A stretch of DNA of 64,000 bases, taken from positions 6,820,001 to 6,884,000 of the forward strand of contig LR990057.1 of NCBI GenBank assembly GCA_905147135.1, written 5' to 3'. This DNA is from Blastobasis lacticolella. Its lineage: Eukaryota > Arthropoda > Insecta > Lepidoptera > Blastobasidae. A program made the translations under genes and the position numbers. The notes below the pieces were generated by a model, which was not told where the DNA came from, ran no database searches, and worked only from the letters and a program-made list of their open reading frames with translations. Of this stretch, positions 29,884 to 42,000 are shown piece by piece; positions within the stretch are counted from its first letter, which is position 1, and every line of letters begins with the position of its first letter.

Positions 29884-31314
29884 GCACACACCCTTGTAAT
29901 CCTCATGGTACTTCACGCATGCGATTCACAAGTAGACGTACCTACTTAAGTAAGTACCTACAATGAGGAAGGACTATCTTCAAGTCCAGTACAACGCAAG
30001 CAAGTATTTATTGCTTTGATAAATAATAAAAGCTTTGTTGCTTAGCAGCAGAAGTAGATAAGACAGTGGTACCGACTCAGACGGACTCGTTAGATTGTCC
30101 TGCCATCGATAAATACACATTTGTTCAATGTGTTTCCACTCCTATACCAGTAATTGGTCAATATTGTATCAATTGAATGCTGAATGCTATTTTGGGCGCT
30201 GACCGAAGAGATTCACGTACAAACATTTCTTCATCGATTTTAAAATCAATAGTATGATCGTAAATCAATTTGCATACGATCGATAGATTGATGTAGATAT
30301 TGGTTGAAACTGATATAAGACTAGTAAGTACCTAGTGTGCGTTTTTTCTTTAACGGGTTTTGCCCCACCTCTCATTGTCACCGCTGCAACTCCTGTGTAG
30401 CCAGAATCTACAGCGGGTGAGTATTGACTTTCAGGCGCATCCGAGGACAAGCTAATACTGTATTGTGTGGAACATGCAACAAATTTAATTAAGAATTAGT
30501 ACCTTTCTATGGTCCTTGATGATCATCCCTTACAGGTGGAATTTCCACTACCACCTAACTCCCGGATCAGTCTTGATTTAAATTTTAATTATATAGCGAG
30601 GACTTGGGGTTGGTTTACCAAATGAATGTAGGAACCTATAAATAATGGTTAAGCATCAGCGTCATGTTCGCTGTAAACTGATCGAAACGTCTGAATAAAT
30701 TATACAAAGAAAAATAGGTCTTAGAAGGTGTTTCATTAAAATGCGTTCTAAATAAACTATATATATTGAATATAACAACGATCCCTTCGTACTTTCGTAA
30801 ACTAACTATGCTTATACCCATTCAGCCCCGCCTCTTAATCAAGGCAGACATACTCGTATGAACATAATAATTAACATACGCCAAGTTATTTTGCGCTAGA
30901 AATACATTCAATGTTATGGCCAAGCCAAGGCTGTAAAAATATCTTACTAGAAATATTAACAAGAAATCTCACATGTTAGGCTTTAGATACTTATCATCAT
31001 CCTCTTGTCCTGATCCAATTAGGTGGGGTTGGCACAACATCTCTCTCGTAGTTGAGCTATGTTGTAAAATGTTTTATCTTTATGTCAGTAATTAAGCAGT
31101 TTCTTGAAAGTAATGTAAGTAATGAGTATATATAACTTGCAGCCTTTACCTGGTTATGTAGACGAAACACAAAATTGAATTTGTGTCATTATCAACCTAC
31201 TACGGATGATCATGCGTGCTTATAACGCGTGCGCGCGTAGTCTTTCAAAACGGCGATTAATTTTTATTTACTATTCTATTAAACATAAATACTAACCACT
31301 TAATTTATAAACTA
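29884..31314. other. intergenic or intronic, small repeat pieces only
   Basis: Contains the retroposon word at 30040-30095 and a common repeat word (ccaattaggtggggttggca, about 31016). No gene. Confidence 0.4.
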
Positions 31315-31480
31315 GCTGGTACGGCGCAACAACGTTCGCGTGGTGTTCTACCCTACTCTACCTTACCCTACTCTACTCTAGTCCTACCCCACAGCCCCAC
31401 TCGTACCCTAGTCTATCCTACTCTACCCCTATCTTAAACTACCCTAGTCTACCCCTATTCTACCTGTACTCTACCCCAAT
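31315..31480 (-). mobile_element. Helitron-like 3' end
   Basis: actagctggtacggcgcaac, acgttcgcgtggtgttctac, then a long ctaccctactctacc-type pyrimidine-rich stretch. Same family as 822 and 40187. Confidence 0.45.
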
Positions 31481-32909
31481 GGCTGTGCCCTACCACTAGA
31501 TAATCTCTGGGTGTGTGGGCGGATCTGGGATCAAATGCCAGAATCCTAAGTAGGTCTCGGCGATCTTCAACCTGCCAGCCAAGTTTAACCAGCTAGGCGT
31601 ATCCCTTTAGTCTTCGAGGAGACTCATGTCCAGCTGTCCACGTCTAATGTTGGCTTCTTTGAGCCCTCTCCATAATTTGCACTATTGCAACTTCGGTTTA
31701 ACCAATCTGCAACTATGCTTGACTGCTGCTGCGACCACGAAGTCCCAACGAAAGGCGGCCGCACTGCTACAAGGCTAATTGACAAAATAACTATAGGATT
31801 TTGCTTTGAAGTTTGGGGGCTTAACTGCGACCATATCGGGTCAGTTGTGAATAGCCTAGGAGCGGATTAAATATCTAAGAAACGGCGGTTAGCCTATCAA
31901 CACCTCCTACATCTAATTTTCTTACGAGTTTATTTCGTCATTGGCTGCTGATCCAATTGTTACCTGCTAAAGTTAGTGCTCACTATCGTTGTGTTCAGTC
32001 CGACAATAGCCGTCAGGCGGCGGTGTCAAATGTTGGTGCGGGCGGAATGCGGTTGACCGCAGCGCTCCGATTCCCGGCGGCGTCTGCTGCGCACGCGCAT
32101 ACGCGACTGGATTCGCAAAAAATAACAGAACAACTAGGTCGCTATACTAGTATCGGTGTAGGAAGTACTAGGTAGTTAGTTTTTATATTTTGTCTGTAGG
32201 TATTAACCTAATTTTGACTGCCGGTCATCTGCGTAAACATCAATGAAAAGTAACCTACGTCGTTTTTATCCTTTGAAAACTGGTGCGAGCCGAAGCAAAG
32301 AAATTACATCTTAGGTAGGTTTACATACTTACATTCACCTAAAAATCGGAAACCATCTAAAATTTCATCTAAAAATAAATAAACCACGGATAAATGGCAT
32401 CCTTTATATACCTAAATATTTTACGGTACTCAAACGTCTAGGCTCTCCATATTCGCAACTGAAACTGCTTTCATTAAATTAAATGAACACATGAGTTGCA
32501 GCTTACGGGGCAAAGGGCAGTGGCGGGCACGAAGAGATTTCTATCACGAAACTGGAGGACAAAGAGTGAGGTCAACATGCGGTTCATATAAGATTTCACT
32601 CTGATAGCATGCATGGCTGCAGTAAATTATAATACCTAGCGACCGATTCCGGGATAATGCCATCCTAATGGCTTCCAAACAGGAAGATAATACGTGTACA
32701 TTATGATACGAGTGAGCAAAGTACGTCAATTATACACGGCGCGCAATTGTAGTGCGAGTCGAAGACGAAAGCGTAATGCTGCCGAGTTTCGCGAGTTTCA
32801 TACGACTCATGTGACGTTGGGACAATTTTGGTCAACAACGGGAGAATATATATTTTTGCTGTATATTTAATTCGGTTATTATTATGGCATAATATGGTTG
32901 AAGTTGGCC
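31481..32909. other. intergenic or intronic, one CpG-rich patch
   Basis: CpG-rich at 32010-32115 with a ctgcgcacgcgcat word (NRF-1-like), but no donor or protein that I can support. The rest shows nothing. Confidence 0.35.
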
Positions 32910-33160
32910 GTGAGGTGTCCGGCAGAGTAGAATTACACCAACCCTTTACACCCGTGGGTGTCGTACAAGGCGACTAATGTTTTTGAGGCAATAGATCTAG
33001 AGACTCCGTAGGCTGGAAATTGCGCAGCAGCGGTTGCCATTGTTATATTTATAACACTGCGATCTCCAATCCGCGTGCCAAACGTAGAGATTATGGTAAT
33101 AACCTCCTCTTTCACGGGAGAGACCCTAAGTGGTGTAGTGGACTGTTATGGTACTGATTA
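32910..33160 (+). mobile_element. dispersed repeat, copy 2
   Basis: Same ordered words as 24840-25085: gtgtcgtacaaggcgactaa, tccgtaggctgg, cattgttatattta, cactgcgatctccaa and gtggactgttatgg. Confidence 0.6.
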
Positions 33161-33237
33161 TGGTAGTTGAAAAATATAAATAATGTTATTGACACCAGTG
33201 GATAGTTATGTTGATCATTAAGTAATACACTCATACA

Positions 33238-33315
33238 ATTTTTTTTTATATTGGGCAAAACAGGCATTTGGTCGCCATCTCACCTGTTGGTATATGACGT
33301 TGCGGCCGACTTCAT
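33238..33315 (-). mobile_element. jockey-like LINE 3' end, minus strand
   Basis: A T run, then aggcatttggtcgccatctc and gacgttgcggccgac. Matches the 3' end of the 22845-23505 copy. Confidence 0.65.
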
Positions 33316-33479
33316 TAATTTATTCGCCCACCCCATATTTTTCCATATACGGTCATTTTTGACGTGACAAATCAGTCTTTTGATTTCTATGACATGGGAC
33401 ATCATAACTAGCGAAGGCACTATAACAATAGTTAGTAAAACCTATGCTGTTTCTAGCACGTATAACAGCTAGTTGGGTC

Positions 33480-33570
33480 AGGATAAAGCAAAGTTGCGGT
33501 CCATAGTCTCTGCCTACACCACCTATGGGACACAGGCGTGAGCTTTATGTATGTATGTATGTATAACAGG
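33480..33570 (+). mobile_element. retroposon tail with (TATG)n
   Basis: The words ggtccatagtctctgcctac, gggacacaggcgtgagc, then tatgtatgtatgtatgta. Related tails are at 35010-35045 and 50110-50160. Confidence 0.5.
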
Positions 33571-35034
33571 CCCTTCATAAAACTTTAATGCATTTACGCA
33601 TCACTTATGCTCGCTTATCAGTCACCCACCGTCCACATATGGTTGCATTACTTATCTGATAAGATAGTCTCGTATAATAAAGTTAGTACGAATTATTATA
33701 TATCGGCACTCCCTGTACATCATTGACTTACTATTATGTTTATGATACTGTAGATAAAAAGGATTATAAAAACTCTTCTAGAACATTAGTTTGGTCTAGC
33801 CAAAAATCGCACGTTGAAAGCTAATTTGCTATCTGGCACTGCATATTTACTTTTCAGTACGACCATTAAGGCTGTTTGCTTGGTTGATAGCAAATAGCAG
33901 ATATTCTTAGGATTAAAGCTATACCTATAGCAAACGCAAAAGCCTTTAAATTATGTAGGTAAAAGTACCTACATAATGTAAAAAGGTAAAAAGGTGCTCT
34001 TTTATATATATTTATACGTGACAGGAAGAATGTAAAACAGACTTTTACTATAAGATACTAGTTAGTATGTAATCAAGAATGAAAAACACAAATATGACCT
34101 ACAATGTGGCTCGTATCCACTAAATACCTAAACCCTGCTGTAATGTAGAGGAGACTGTCGCGAGTCATTGGACTGGGAAGCTGTTACGACGGTATGTATG
34201 AAGTATCCTTCTCGACCATCGAGATCTAAATATTTTCAAGAGTTTTCATCTACAAACCTTCCAATTATTATCGTCGATACACGGCATATGGCCCATGATG
34301 GCCCTCCACATTAGTGGCACACGATGACTGGACAGAGAGGGCTGTCTGTATAAAGTAGTTTTGCAGCGTCCTAACAAAGAATAATGTCACCTCGATCGTC
34401 GAAATGTGAATCAACAAGGGTTCTCACCTCCCTGATTTACACACCTCCCAATTAAAGTAATCGTGTGCCAAATATCTGCAAGCGCGTGTCGCCGCGCCCC
34501 TGCGCCCGCGCAGGTCGCAGCCGACCCACTATTATTTATAGATAAATGTGACATTGTTTTATTTGCCTCGGCCGTAATCGCCGAGTACTTTTCCACGCGA
34601 AAATCGTTAACCCCCGCGATAAAGTGGAGTGGAAAGAGTGCGGTCGTGTTTGTGATGTCTTGGGCGCGCGACTATATAACGCCCTATATTAATGCCCCCT
34701 TTTGCTACGAATTGCCTTTCAGTATACGAGTTGTCGCTTGTACTATTTAGCTCATCGTGCGCTGTAAGAAAAACACATGGTATTCTTGGTATGGTCACAG
34801 TTCACACCAACATTTCAGAAATGTTGAACATTTTTTTCCGGTCATTGTCACTCCGGAGGATAGTGCTAGGGGGGACTACTGGTGATAATCGTATCTAATT
34901 TATTGCACACATAGTTGTTACTTGTTACCTACAACCGGCGTAAATGTATGAACGAATGGAGAAGAGGCAAAACAGGTAGATATGTCAGGATAGCCTATGG
35001 CAATCGGAAGTCTCTGCCTACCCCTATATGTATG
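33571..35034. other. intergenic or intronic, nothing certain
   Basis: CpG-rich patch at 34480-34530 (cgcccctgcgcccgcgcagg). No protein or exon that I can support. Confidence 0.35.
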
Positions 35035-35475
35035 TAAGTATAAGTCTTTATTTGTTAAGAACATGGTAGGTACATTTTGGTGTTATACACAATATTACAT
35101 TACAGTTCATCACGATCGGTATTAAAAGGCATGCAAAAATTGTCAATGTAAACCTTATTCCGTGTAAACTTACTATCATAAATTATTTTGCTGTGAAAAA
35201 ACAGTGCATCATTAACAATTTATGTAGCTCTTTTTTAAACTTATTAATTGGCTGCTCTTTTATTTTATGTGGAATCTTATTAAATATCGATATCGCCATC
35301 GATAACATTGTTTTAGATATAATGCTGAGTTGAGCGAAACCTTGTGTACAAGTCGAAGTTGATTCCGGGTATTCCTTGGGATTATATCTATATTTATACA
35401 GTCGTTCTAATTCACTGACATGTATACTCACCGAGATAAAATTCTTAATCGACAAATTATCTACATACAAATTGC
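35035..35475 (-). pseudogene. non-LTR retrotransposon C-terminus and 3' UTR
   Basis: The minus-strand frame from 35470 reads DNLSIKNFISVSIHVSELE, then ISIFNKIPHKIKEQPINKFK and KELHKLLMMHCF, a typical LINE C-terminal helix pattern. It is followed by an AT-rich 3' UTR down to 35035. RT absent. Confidence 0.65.
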
Positions 35476-35869
35476 CTACATAATGTTAGATATACTTACC
35501 TAAGTCTGTTTACATTATTACTATTATGTCGATCCGATCACACTGCACACACCTTTCTTAAAAGAAATGATTTTTTCTACAAATAATTCTTTATCTGTGC
35601 GTCCCTACCGAGTTGCAAATGTCAACCCTAGGGTTGTGAGCGGGCAGGTACACGGATTGCGTGTGTGTCCCTTTTCAAACATCGAAAGTGTCACGCATGC
35701 ACAACGCATGTTTGGTTGCATCATGCTTTATCAAAATCTCGACTAGCGGACGAACTTTTCGTACAACTCTGGCCACGTAGTTGCAACTAAATAAATAATA
35801 CAAGGTCCGGGCCCTGTCTGGATATTTTTATCTCTAGCGTCATATTATTTTGTAGATAGGGGCAGTGGG
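35476..35869. other. intergenic or intronic, nothing recognised
   Basis: No feature recognised. Confidence 0.4.
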
Positions 35870-36110
35870 GGCGCGGGCGGGGAGTCACTTTCCTCGGTGT
35901 CTGTCTCCACTCCAGTCCTGGGATCAGTCAGTGTGAGCGCATCCTTGCGCCGTCGCTGCGTGTGCGCACGTAATGAAAGCAATCGCGATTCCCGGGGTTA
36001 CAATTTTGATGCTCTCGAGTTCAACCGGTGTACGAATTTATAGGCACATGGTGAACTCACTCCGCTGTGCTATTTGTGCTTGACCTGAGTGCCATGAAAT
36101 GGATTTGCGG
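35870..36110 (+). promoter_or_regulatory. candidate promoter and first exon
   Basis: GC-rich (gcgcgggcgggg), then an overlapping tandem initiator tcagtcagtg near 35934, and about 175 bases later a strong donor at 36111 (tttgcgg|gtgaga). Two ATGs precede the donor (36094 and 36099); the second would start a four-codon coding piece, MDLR, in phase 0. No downstream exon was identified, so the gene is unknown. Confidence 0.45.
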
Positions 36111-36469
36111 GTGAGATTTTTTATTATATTAAATACCTAATTCGTTATTTAGGTTTGGAAGTAACTGTTTAAGTAATAGGCATCTTTTAAATCAATTAAC
36201 ATTTATATCGTTATTATAATTTCGATGATAAAGTTCGTAACCTTCCTTTTAATAAGTAGATATGTAAAATATCAGTTCATTGATCTTTTTATTACCTATT
36301 TAGTTATAATACCTATCAGTTCGACGTTTAATTAATTGTTTTTGCGAACTTTACATGATAAATTAACTGTTACTAACAACATTATTTACTCAGTAACAGT
36401 TTACGTTTTAATTGGAACAAGAAATGCAGTTATATCGGCAGTTCTTTAGGTGTAATTCCCTATCACCTA
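36111..36469. other. putative intron, nothing recognised
   Basis: AT-rich with no motif beyond the donor at its start. Confidence 0.35.
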
Positions 36470-36800
36470 TTATTATTTATTTATTTATTTATTTAACAAT
36501 TTATTGCACACAATAAAGAAATACAGAGATATAACATAGATATAACTGACACAACAGGCACTACTTATTTCTAAAAGAAATTTCTTCCAGCAGGCCTACA
36601 GAAAGGAAATGTTTAGCTAAGAAATGCAGATACGACGCGCACAATTAATGAATAATTATAAAATACATATGAATATGACTAATTTTTATATACTATATCA
36701 ATAAATACATACATACTTATACACTTAAATACAACTACATATCAATACAAATAAATAAAATTTATGGACCAGACAGGGACAGGTAGTGGTCTTTCACTCG
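36470..36800 (-). mobile_element. LINE 3' UTR, minus strand, (TTTA)n tail
   Basis: An atttatttatttattta run, then atttattgcacacaataaag, gacacaacaggcactactta and ttccagcaggcctacag. Nearly the same words and order as the 3' UTR of the LINE at 46398-48240, so this is a severely truncated copy of that family. Confidence 0.8.
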
Positions 36801-37230
36801 CTTTAAGAACAGGTGCGAATTTAGACTGATAATGGTTATTATTTCACATAAACCGTTTTGCACAAAACGTCCAATTATTTTGCGTAGGTAATGTATGGCG
36901 TGTCAAGGTCATCATGATCACCATCCGCCGGTCAATCCCGACTGCTGCACTTTCTCCCCCACTTTGTCCGGGCTTGGCCATCCTCGTTTACTAATCCGTT
37001 TGCTGTCACATCCGACTTAGCAACGGCGTTGTCAAAAAGTTGTATTGTCCCAACTAGTTCAGTAAATAAAGCGTAATCGCTGTCATTTCTCTACTAAATA
37101 ATATTCATTATGATGGGATAAGCATATGAAGAGAGCTACAGTAACCCCTAAATATGTACCTACCTACTTACTAATTGAACCTAACAAAGTTTCACGTCAA
37201 TTTTATTACACCAGCGGCTATATTTGTTTT

Positions 37231-37305
37231 TAATTTTGATTTTCGGCATGATAAATTCAATGAATTTTAAAAATATTGAATTTTTCATGCCGAAAATCAA
37301 AATTA
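37231..37305. repeat. 31-bp stem hairpin with 13-nt loop
   Basis: Arm 37231-37261 (taattttgattttcggcatg...) and arm 37275-37305 (...catgccgaaaatcaaaatta) are reverse complements with one mismatch in 31; the loop is gaattttaaaaat. AT-rich. May be a tiny MITE or a small-RNA-type hairpin. Confidence 0.85.
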
Positions 37306-37449
37306 ATAACTGACTCTCGAGTCAAACTAACGTAACGAGGCGAGCTGTTCAAAAACTACCAATGCTATACCACCAGCTAACAAAACCTCCTCACGAATAT
37401 TATAATCACGAAACATTTTTCGTTGATTTATTAGATTCAGGTGGTAAGA

Positions 37450-37545
37450 CTTTGTTAACCTGAGAATGACTGGGTGAGTACCACCGCCTCATCTATTTCT
37501 GCCGCCAAGCAATATTTGCATTGTAGTGTCCCGGTTTGAAGGTAA
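37450..37545 (-). mobile_element. retroposon tail fragment, minus strand
   Basis: gagtaccaccgcctcatcta, tctgccgccaagcaatattt and cattgtagtgtcccggtttg. The reverse complement of the family at 28155 and 30040. Confidence 0.5.
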
Positions 37546-37639
37546 AGGTAACCAGCTCAAGTGCAGAAATGAGGCATTTTTTTTTAAATTGGTCTCTTCA
37601 AGGCTTCCTCAGTCCCAGTATCACTGCGACCATTCCTGA

Positions 37640-37890
37640 TCTATTGTGATCGCCTCGTTTTAAAGTTCAGTGCTAATCTGTAATAGGTTCTTAGTACTGA
37701 TTTCGTTCACCTCATCGGGTAGTGGTTGGTGTTTACCCAGATGGATGCTACGTTTGCGCATCAGGGCCTCACATTTGCAGATCAGGTGGAGAGGCGTTTC
37801 TCTCTCGACATGAGGCATTTTCATCTTAGAATGACAACACACCTGCGGTTCAGTATTTTTTATGAAATGAAACTTTAGTGTCTGCATCCT
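37640..37890 (-). pseudogene. LINE C-terminal zinc-knuckle fragment
   Basis: The minus-strand frame reads HVERETPLHLICKCEALMRK and RSIHLGKHQPLPDEVNEIS, the C-terminal H/C motif region of insect LINE polymerases. Nothing upstream survives. Confidence 0.65.
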
Positions 37891-38884
37891 AAATTAATGT
37901 TGTGGGGGACAGTTACCGCTTTTCATGAGGTGGGACCATTGACCCTCGTTTGTCATTTAGTAGGATAAAAATGACATGGCTAGATAAAATGGGCCAGAAA
38001 GCGACATACCTATGATCTGTCCAAACTGACTTGTCTTATTTGGATGTGGAAATTATGTATTTAAACGGATAATTTGCAGCGGTATTGGTTGAAATTCACA
38101 TTTTATGTGTTTCTTATATAGTTTAAGATATCTATACACATTGTACGTAGCGTAATTGAACTGAACATCAGAATACACCTAGCATCCTACAATCTTTACG
38201 GCTTTACGAATCGATTTGAGATATAAGACATGGTGATATATTACAATTTATTATTAATTTATAAACAGTATATTCCCAATTTGCACAGGAATAATGTTGT
38301 TCTGTTTTATAATTTTTTATCATATATGGTATTTTATTTATTTAACTTACTTAAGTAGGATATTTTTAAGAGAAACAAAAGTTGTATCTATTTAACTCTA
38401 CTTCTACTCCAAGTACGTGGTTAGGTTATCGTCTTTTTACGTGATCTCAATAAAGCGTATAATTAGGTACTTAGTAATATAGCGTGTTATTATTTTATGT
38501 TGGAAACTAAATATACCGATAACTTGTTTAAAAACTATTTTGATCATAATTAAACCTGCAACTGGTCATGGCGTTGGGGACCGAATATCTTCAATTGGCA
38601 TACTGGATGTCTCATTGAATTACCAATTTCCGCCCCTCGAACACTCTGTGTATTATTATTTTTTTATCTGACCTCCCGCTCTCATCCGTTCATTTAAAAG
38701 ATTTACTGCCCTTGTCATCGTTCTCCTTTGTGCTCATTCTGTATTTCATTATCTCCATTATTTATACATACTTTGATAACTCTCGACACAATTAATTAAT
38801 GAAAATAATAATAACAAAAATATAAAGGCGGTAAAGTGTTTTGGCTACACGGTGTTAGTACGGCTGTACTAACTTAAATTCAAA
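37891..38884. other. intergenic or intronic, nothing recognised
   Basis: No gene or repeat recognised. Confidence 0.4.
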
Positions 38885-39060
38885 TTCATCATCATCATAT
38901 CAACCGAAAGATGCCCACTGCTGGGCATAGGCCTCTCCCAGACTTCTCCACAAAGGTCGGTCCTGTGCCCTCCGCATCCAGCTGGTACTGCGATCTTTAC
39001 CAGGTCGTCGGTCCAGCTTGTTAAGGTCTACCCATGCTGCGCTACGCGTATAATTCAAAT
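38885..39060 (-). pseudogene. RTE-clade LINE 3' end, minus strand
   Basis: catcatcatcatatc, then gcccactgctgggcatagg. The minus strand reads WMRRAQDRPLWRSLGEAYAQQW. Truncated to the last about 50 codons. Confidence 0.85.
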
Positions 39061-40186
39061 TAACTAACAGTAAACATGATTTCATAAATGTATCTGATTA
39101 TACCTACTAAACATTATTTGCTAAAATAATGAAAGGCCATAATTTTTACATAAATAGAAAAAAACCAGAACTTAAAAATACATAATATGTGAATTCTTAA
39201 TTTAAAAATAAATAGTTATTTAATACTTATTTTTGGTTACCTAATAACAAACTGTCGTTTGATTACCTAAATGGCATTGTACTTACCTAGTTAATAGATT
39301 ACAGTTAGGTTAGGTTAGTGTTGTGTCAACAGCAAAGGGAGCCCCACTTATCGGAAGTTGCGTGTAAATGTGTTGTATTTTTACATACAATATATGTTAA
39401 TTATATATATTAGTATTTTTGTATAAAAATACTATAATAAAATACTACTATAGGTTGACAAAAGTGAAAAAAGTGTAGGTGCCTAGTGTAGGCACATGAA
39501 ATTTATATCTAAGCAAAGCTGCGACGCTTAACTTGTATTATCTTAGCCTTACCAGTAAACAGTCTAAGAATTGTTTATGCTTAGGCACTATTTTATCTAA
39601 TTATCCTTTGACCTCAATAAGGTAAAAGCATAAGTATGGCAAATAATAAATAATTAACTACCTAAGGCAAGCCCTGAGTCAGGGCCCTTTTTGACATCGT
39701 ATTACTCCATATTTGAATATTTTTATTTGAGTAAATTTTGATGTAGAATTGTAACTTATTCCATGTAAGTATTACGAGTATTGTCATATTGTGATGTCAA
39801 AATATATAATGTATATGTCTATGTCTAGGACACCACTACTTAAATTAATTAGAGTATTATCATCATCTGCAATGGACAAATACGAAATTATTAAGCGGAT
39901 AGGTAGATATTTGTCAAGGAAACGTTATCTATTACCTCATTTGTTACTATAACCTACATCCACATAAATAAATAACAGGGGCACAAGTAGTTTACCTATG
40001 CCCGCATCTGATAATTTAAATATAACTAAGTCAACTAAAGTTGAGACGAAGTATGATAAACATACATAATAGATAGGTATGATTACAATAATAACTAATT
40101 AGTTATTACCTACTTGGTTAATTCGTTAAATGCGATGACGATATAATTCGTGCTTGGGTACTCTTTTATAACAATAATGTATTTAA
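39061..40186. other. intergenic or intronic, nothing recognised
   Basis: AT-rich. A short taggttaggttag word at about 39305 is too small to be a telomeric remnant. Confidence 0.4.
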
Positions 40187-40415
40187 CTAGCGGGCCCGGC
40201 GCGACTTCGTTCGCGTGGCGTCCTACCCCTACCCTACCCTACACTACCCTACACTTACTTTACCCCTACCTACCATTTTTTTCTTGCTATAAACCTTCCT
40301 CTTGAATCACTTTATCCATTGATGAATACCGCATTAAAATCCTTTGTGTAGTTTAAAAGTAAAAGCGTACATAGAGATACAGACGGCGGGAAGCGACTTT
40401 GTTTTATACTATGTT
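40187..40415 (-). mobile_element. Helitron-like element, near complete
   Basis: actagcgggcccggcgcgac with cttcgttcgcgtgg, a cctaccct-rich stretch, ccttgaatcactttatc with small changes, attaaaatcctttgtgtag, then gacggcgggaagcgact before ttttata. This is the inverted counterpart of 53190-53367, aligning along its whole length. Confidence 0.55.
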
Positions 40416-40606
40416 TAGAAGTTTGTGACGTTGGATAGACGGAACCTTATGGCACGCCTATTGATAAAACTTTACAATGTCGTAGTTTAATATTATAGGT
40501 ACAATACGAATAACACAAGCTATAATTTATATAATAGTTCCCACTGAACGACACTTTTGCATCTTATTACACGAGTATGCCGTGAAAGATATAGGTAGAA
40601 TGTCAT

Positions 40607-41490
40607 TTAGCAAGAATTTACTTGTATACAACACAGGTTAGTAAGTGTAATATATCTTGAGAGCGGCTTATCTGTTGGTCTGAAACCTATATTTGTTCGT
40701 AGATTGATGTTTCTAGATGTGATGCTGATGCTATCACACTCGTATACAGGATAAGGTTTGCGAAGCTCGAAACCTTCGTATGGAGGCTGGTACGCGCTGG
40801 ATGGTACGCGCAAGCCTATGGGTAATCGGTCATCTCTATTTCTAATATCTTTTGGATACTCGGCCCCTGGATCCAATCGTCTATACCCGTCCTACCAAAC
40901 TGTGCATAAGTATCCCTAGCCAAGGGATCAATCCATATTTGCTTGAGTTCCTCTGTCGCTGATGCTGTGGCGACGGCACAGGTGGCCCTAAAGGGGGATG
41001 GAGCCAAGGGCACGGCGGATGACGTTGTTGATGTTTGCGTGGCGCGAAAGACCTACGCTTCGTTGCCACCAAAGTCCGTAGTCCCAAGAACCTTCGGCTG
41101 TACTCGTAGCCTACGGAAATTTACAATACCAGGGGTATCAGTCCCTGTAAAAACCTTTTTACCCTTTTCAAGAATTCCATTATGAACTTCGTTCCCGCAA
41201 TTTCAGCGATGTGGTTAATTCTAAAAGATAGCCAAAATTCACAAGTGCCCGGAGACCGGTCTACATGCGTTACCTCTTTGGATGAGCTCGTTTAACGGTC
41301 CCTTTGTTTTCTCGTAGGTTTTTTTTGACGTATGATAATATATTAATTCATCATATAGAGTTTCATTTCGATCACTTCTGCCTATAATATTGTGATTGAT
41401 ATTTATTGTGGATCTCACCGGATTTGGAGTAAACTCGGCGCACCGATGCGACATGATGTCAGAAAATGTGTGTGATGTGCCACGTATCAT
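40607..41490 (-). pseudogene. decayed coding sequence of unknown origin
   Basis: Three adjoining minus-strand frames look protein-like. One runs from 41490 to 41239 (MIRGTSHTFSDIMSHRC...). A second reads from about 41170 down to about 40870 with one internal TAG, including GTDTPGIVNFRRLRVQPKVL and LKQIWIDPLARDTYAQFGRT. A third, joined by a frameshift near 40870, reads AEYPKDIRNRDDRLPIGLRV and SSAYQPPYEGFELRKPYPVY down to 40607. Composition is more like protein than the surroundings. I do not recognise the family. It could be a relic of a host gene, a transposon or an integrated virus. Confidence 0.4.
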
Positions 41491-41809
41491 CGCATGTGTA
41501 AGTTAGCAGGAAGTGGAGTTGTGACCGCGTGGAGATCTGTTTGTCGCAGTTGGCGTCGTGATGCTCATTAGTATAAGGCGCTATCGTCCGGCTAGAGCCG
41601 TTCCATGACCCGACAATGTGCCCCTGCGCACATTTTCAGCCCTTGTTTACTTGGACGCTGCGATAAGGATAGCGCCTTGTTATTGTGGGAGAAAGGTGGG
41701 TCTCGAGTGTAGATTGCGATGTAAACATTGGCTTGCGGAACTCTATGACCTTAGATCTTGGTTACTCAAGCGGGAGATACAAATATTGTGGGACTAATAA
41801 TAATAATGC

Positions 41810-42000
41810 CTTCACAAAAATAATATTCGAGTACCACTTTGTTGAATTGGTAAACACGATGCCTGAGAGTGTGTTCCTTCAATATTATATGTACACCTTT
41901 AACGCTAGAGTGAATGCATACCTAAGTGCGCGTCTGCTTCGACCGCATCGTCACTCACCAGTGAGATGGCGGTCAAATGCCGGGCTACCATTATAAAAAA
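41810..42000 (+). pseudogene. jockey-like LINE 3' end
   Basis: Reads MPESVFLQYYMYTFNARVNA, then bases matching cgaccgcatcgtcactcacc and gagatggcggtcaaatgcc, and ends in an A run. Same region as the end of the 22845-23505 copy. Confidence 0.7.

Noticed and set aside
29601..29949. Three overlapping open frames around 29.7 kb
   Set aside because: All run through the palindromic CpG-rich hairpin. Their similarity to each other comes from the inverted repeat.
34463..34898. Open frames of 95 and 68 codons
   Set aside because: The strands overlap, there are no conserved motifs, and the local CpG content explains the lack of stops.
39304..39316. Telomeric TTAGG repeat
   Set aside because: Only about two and a half units (another two at 48966). 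This is expected by chance in AT-rich insect DNA.
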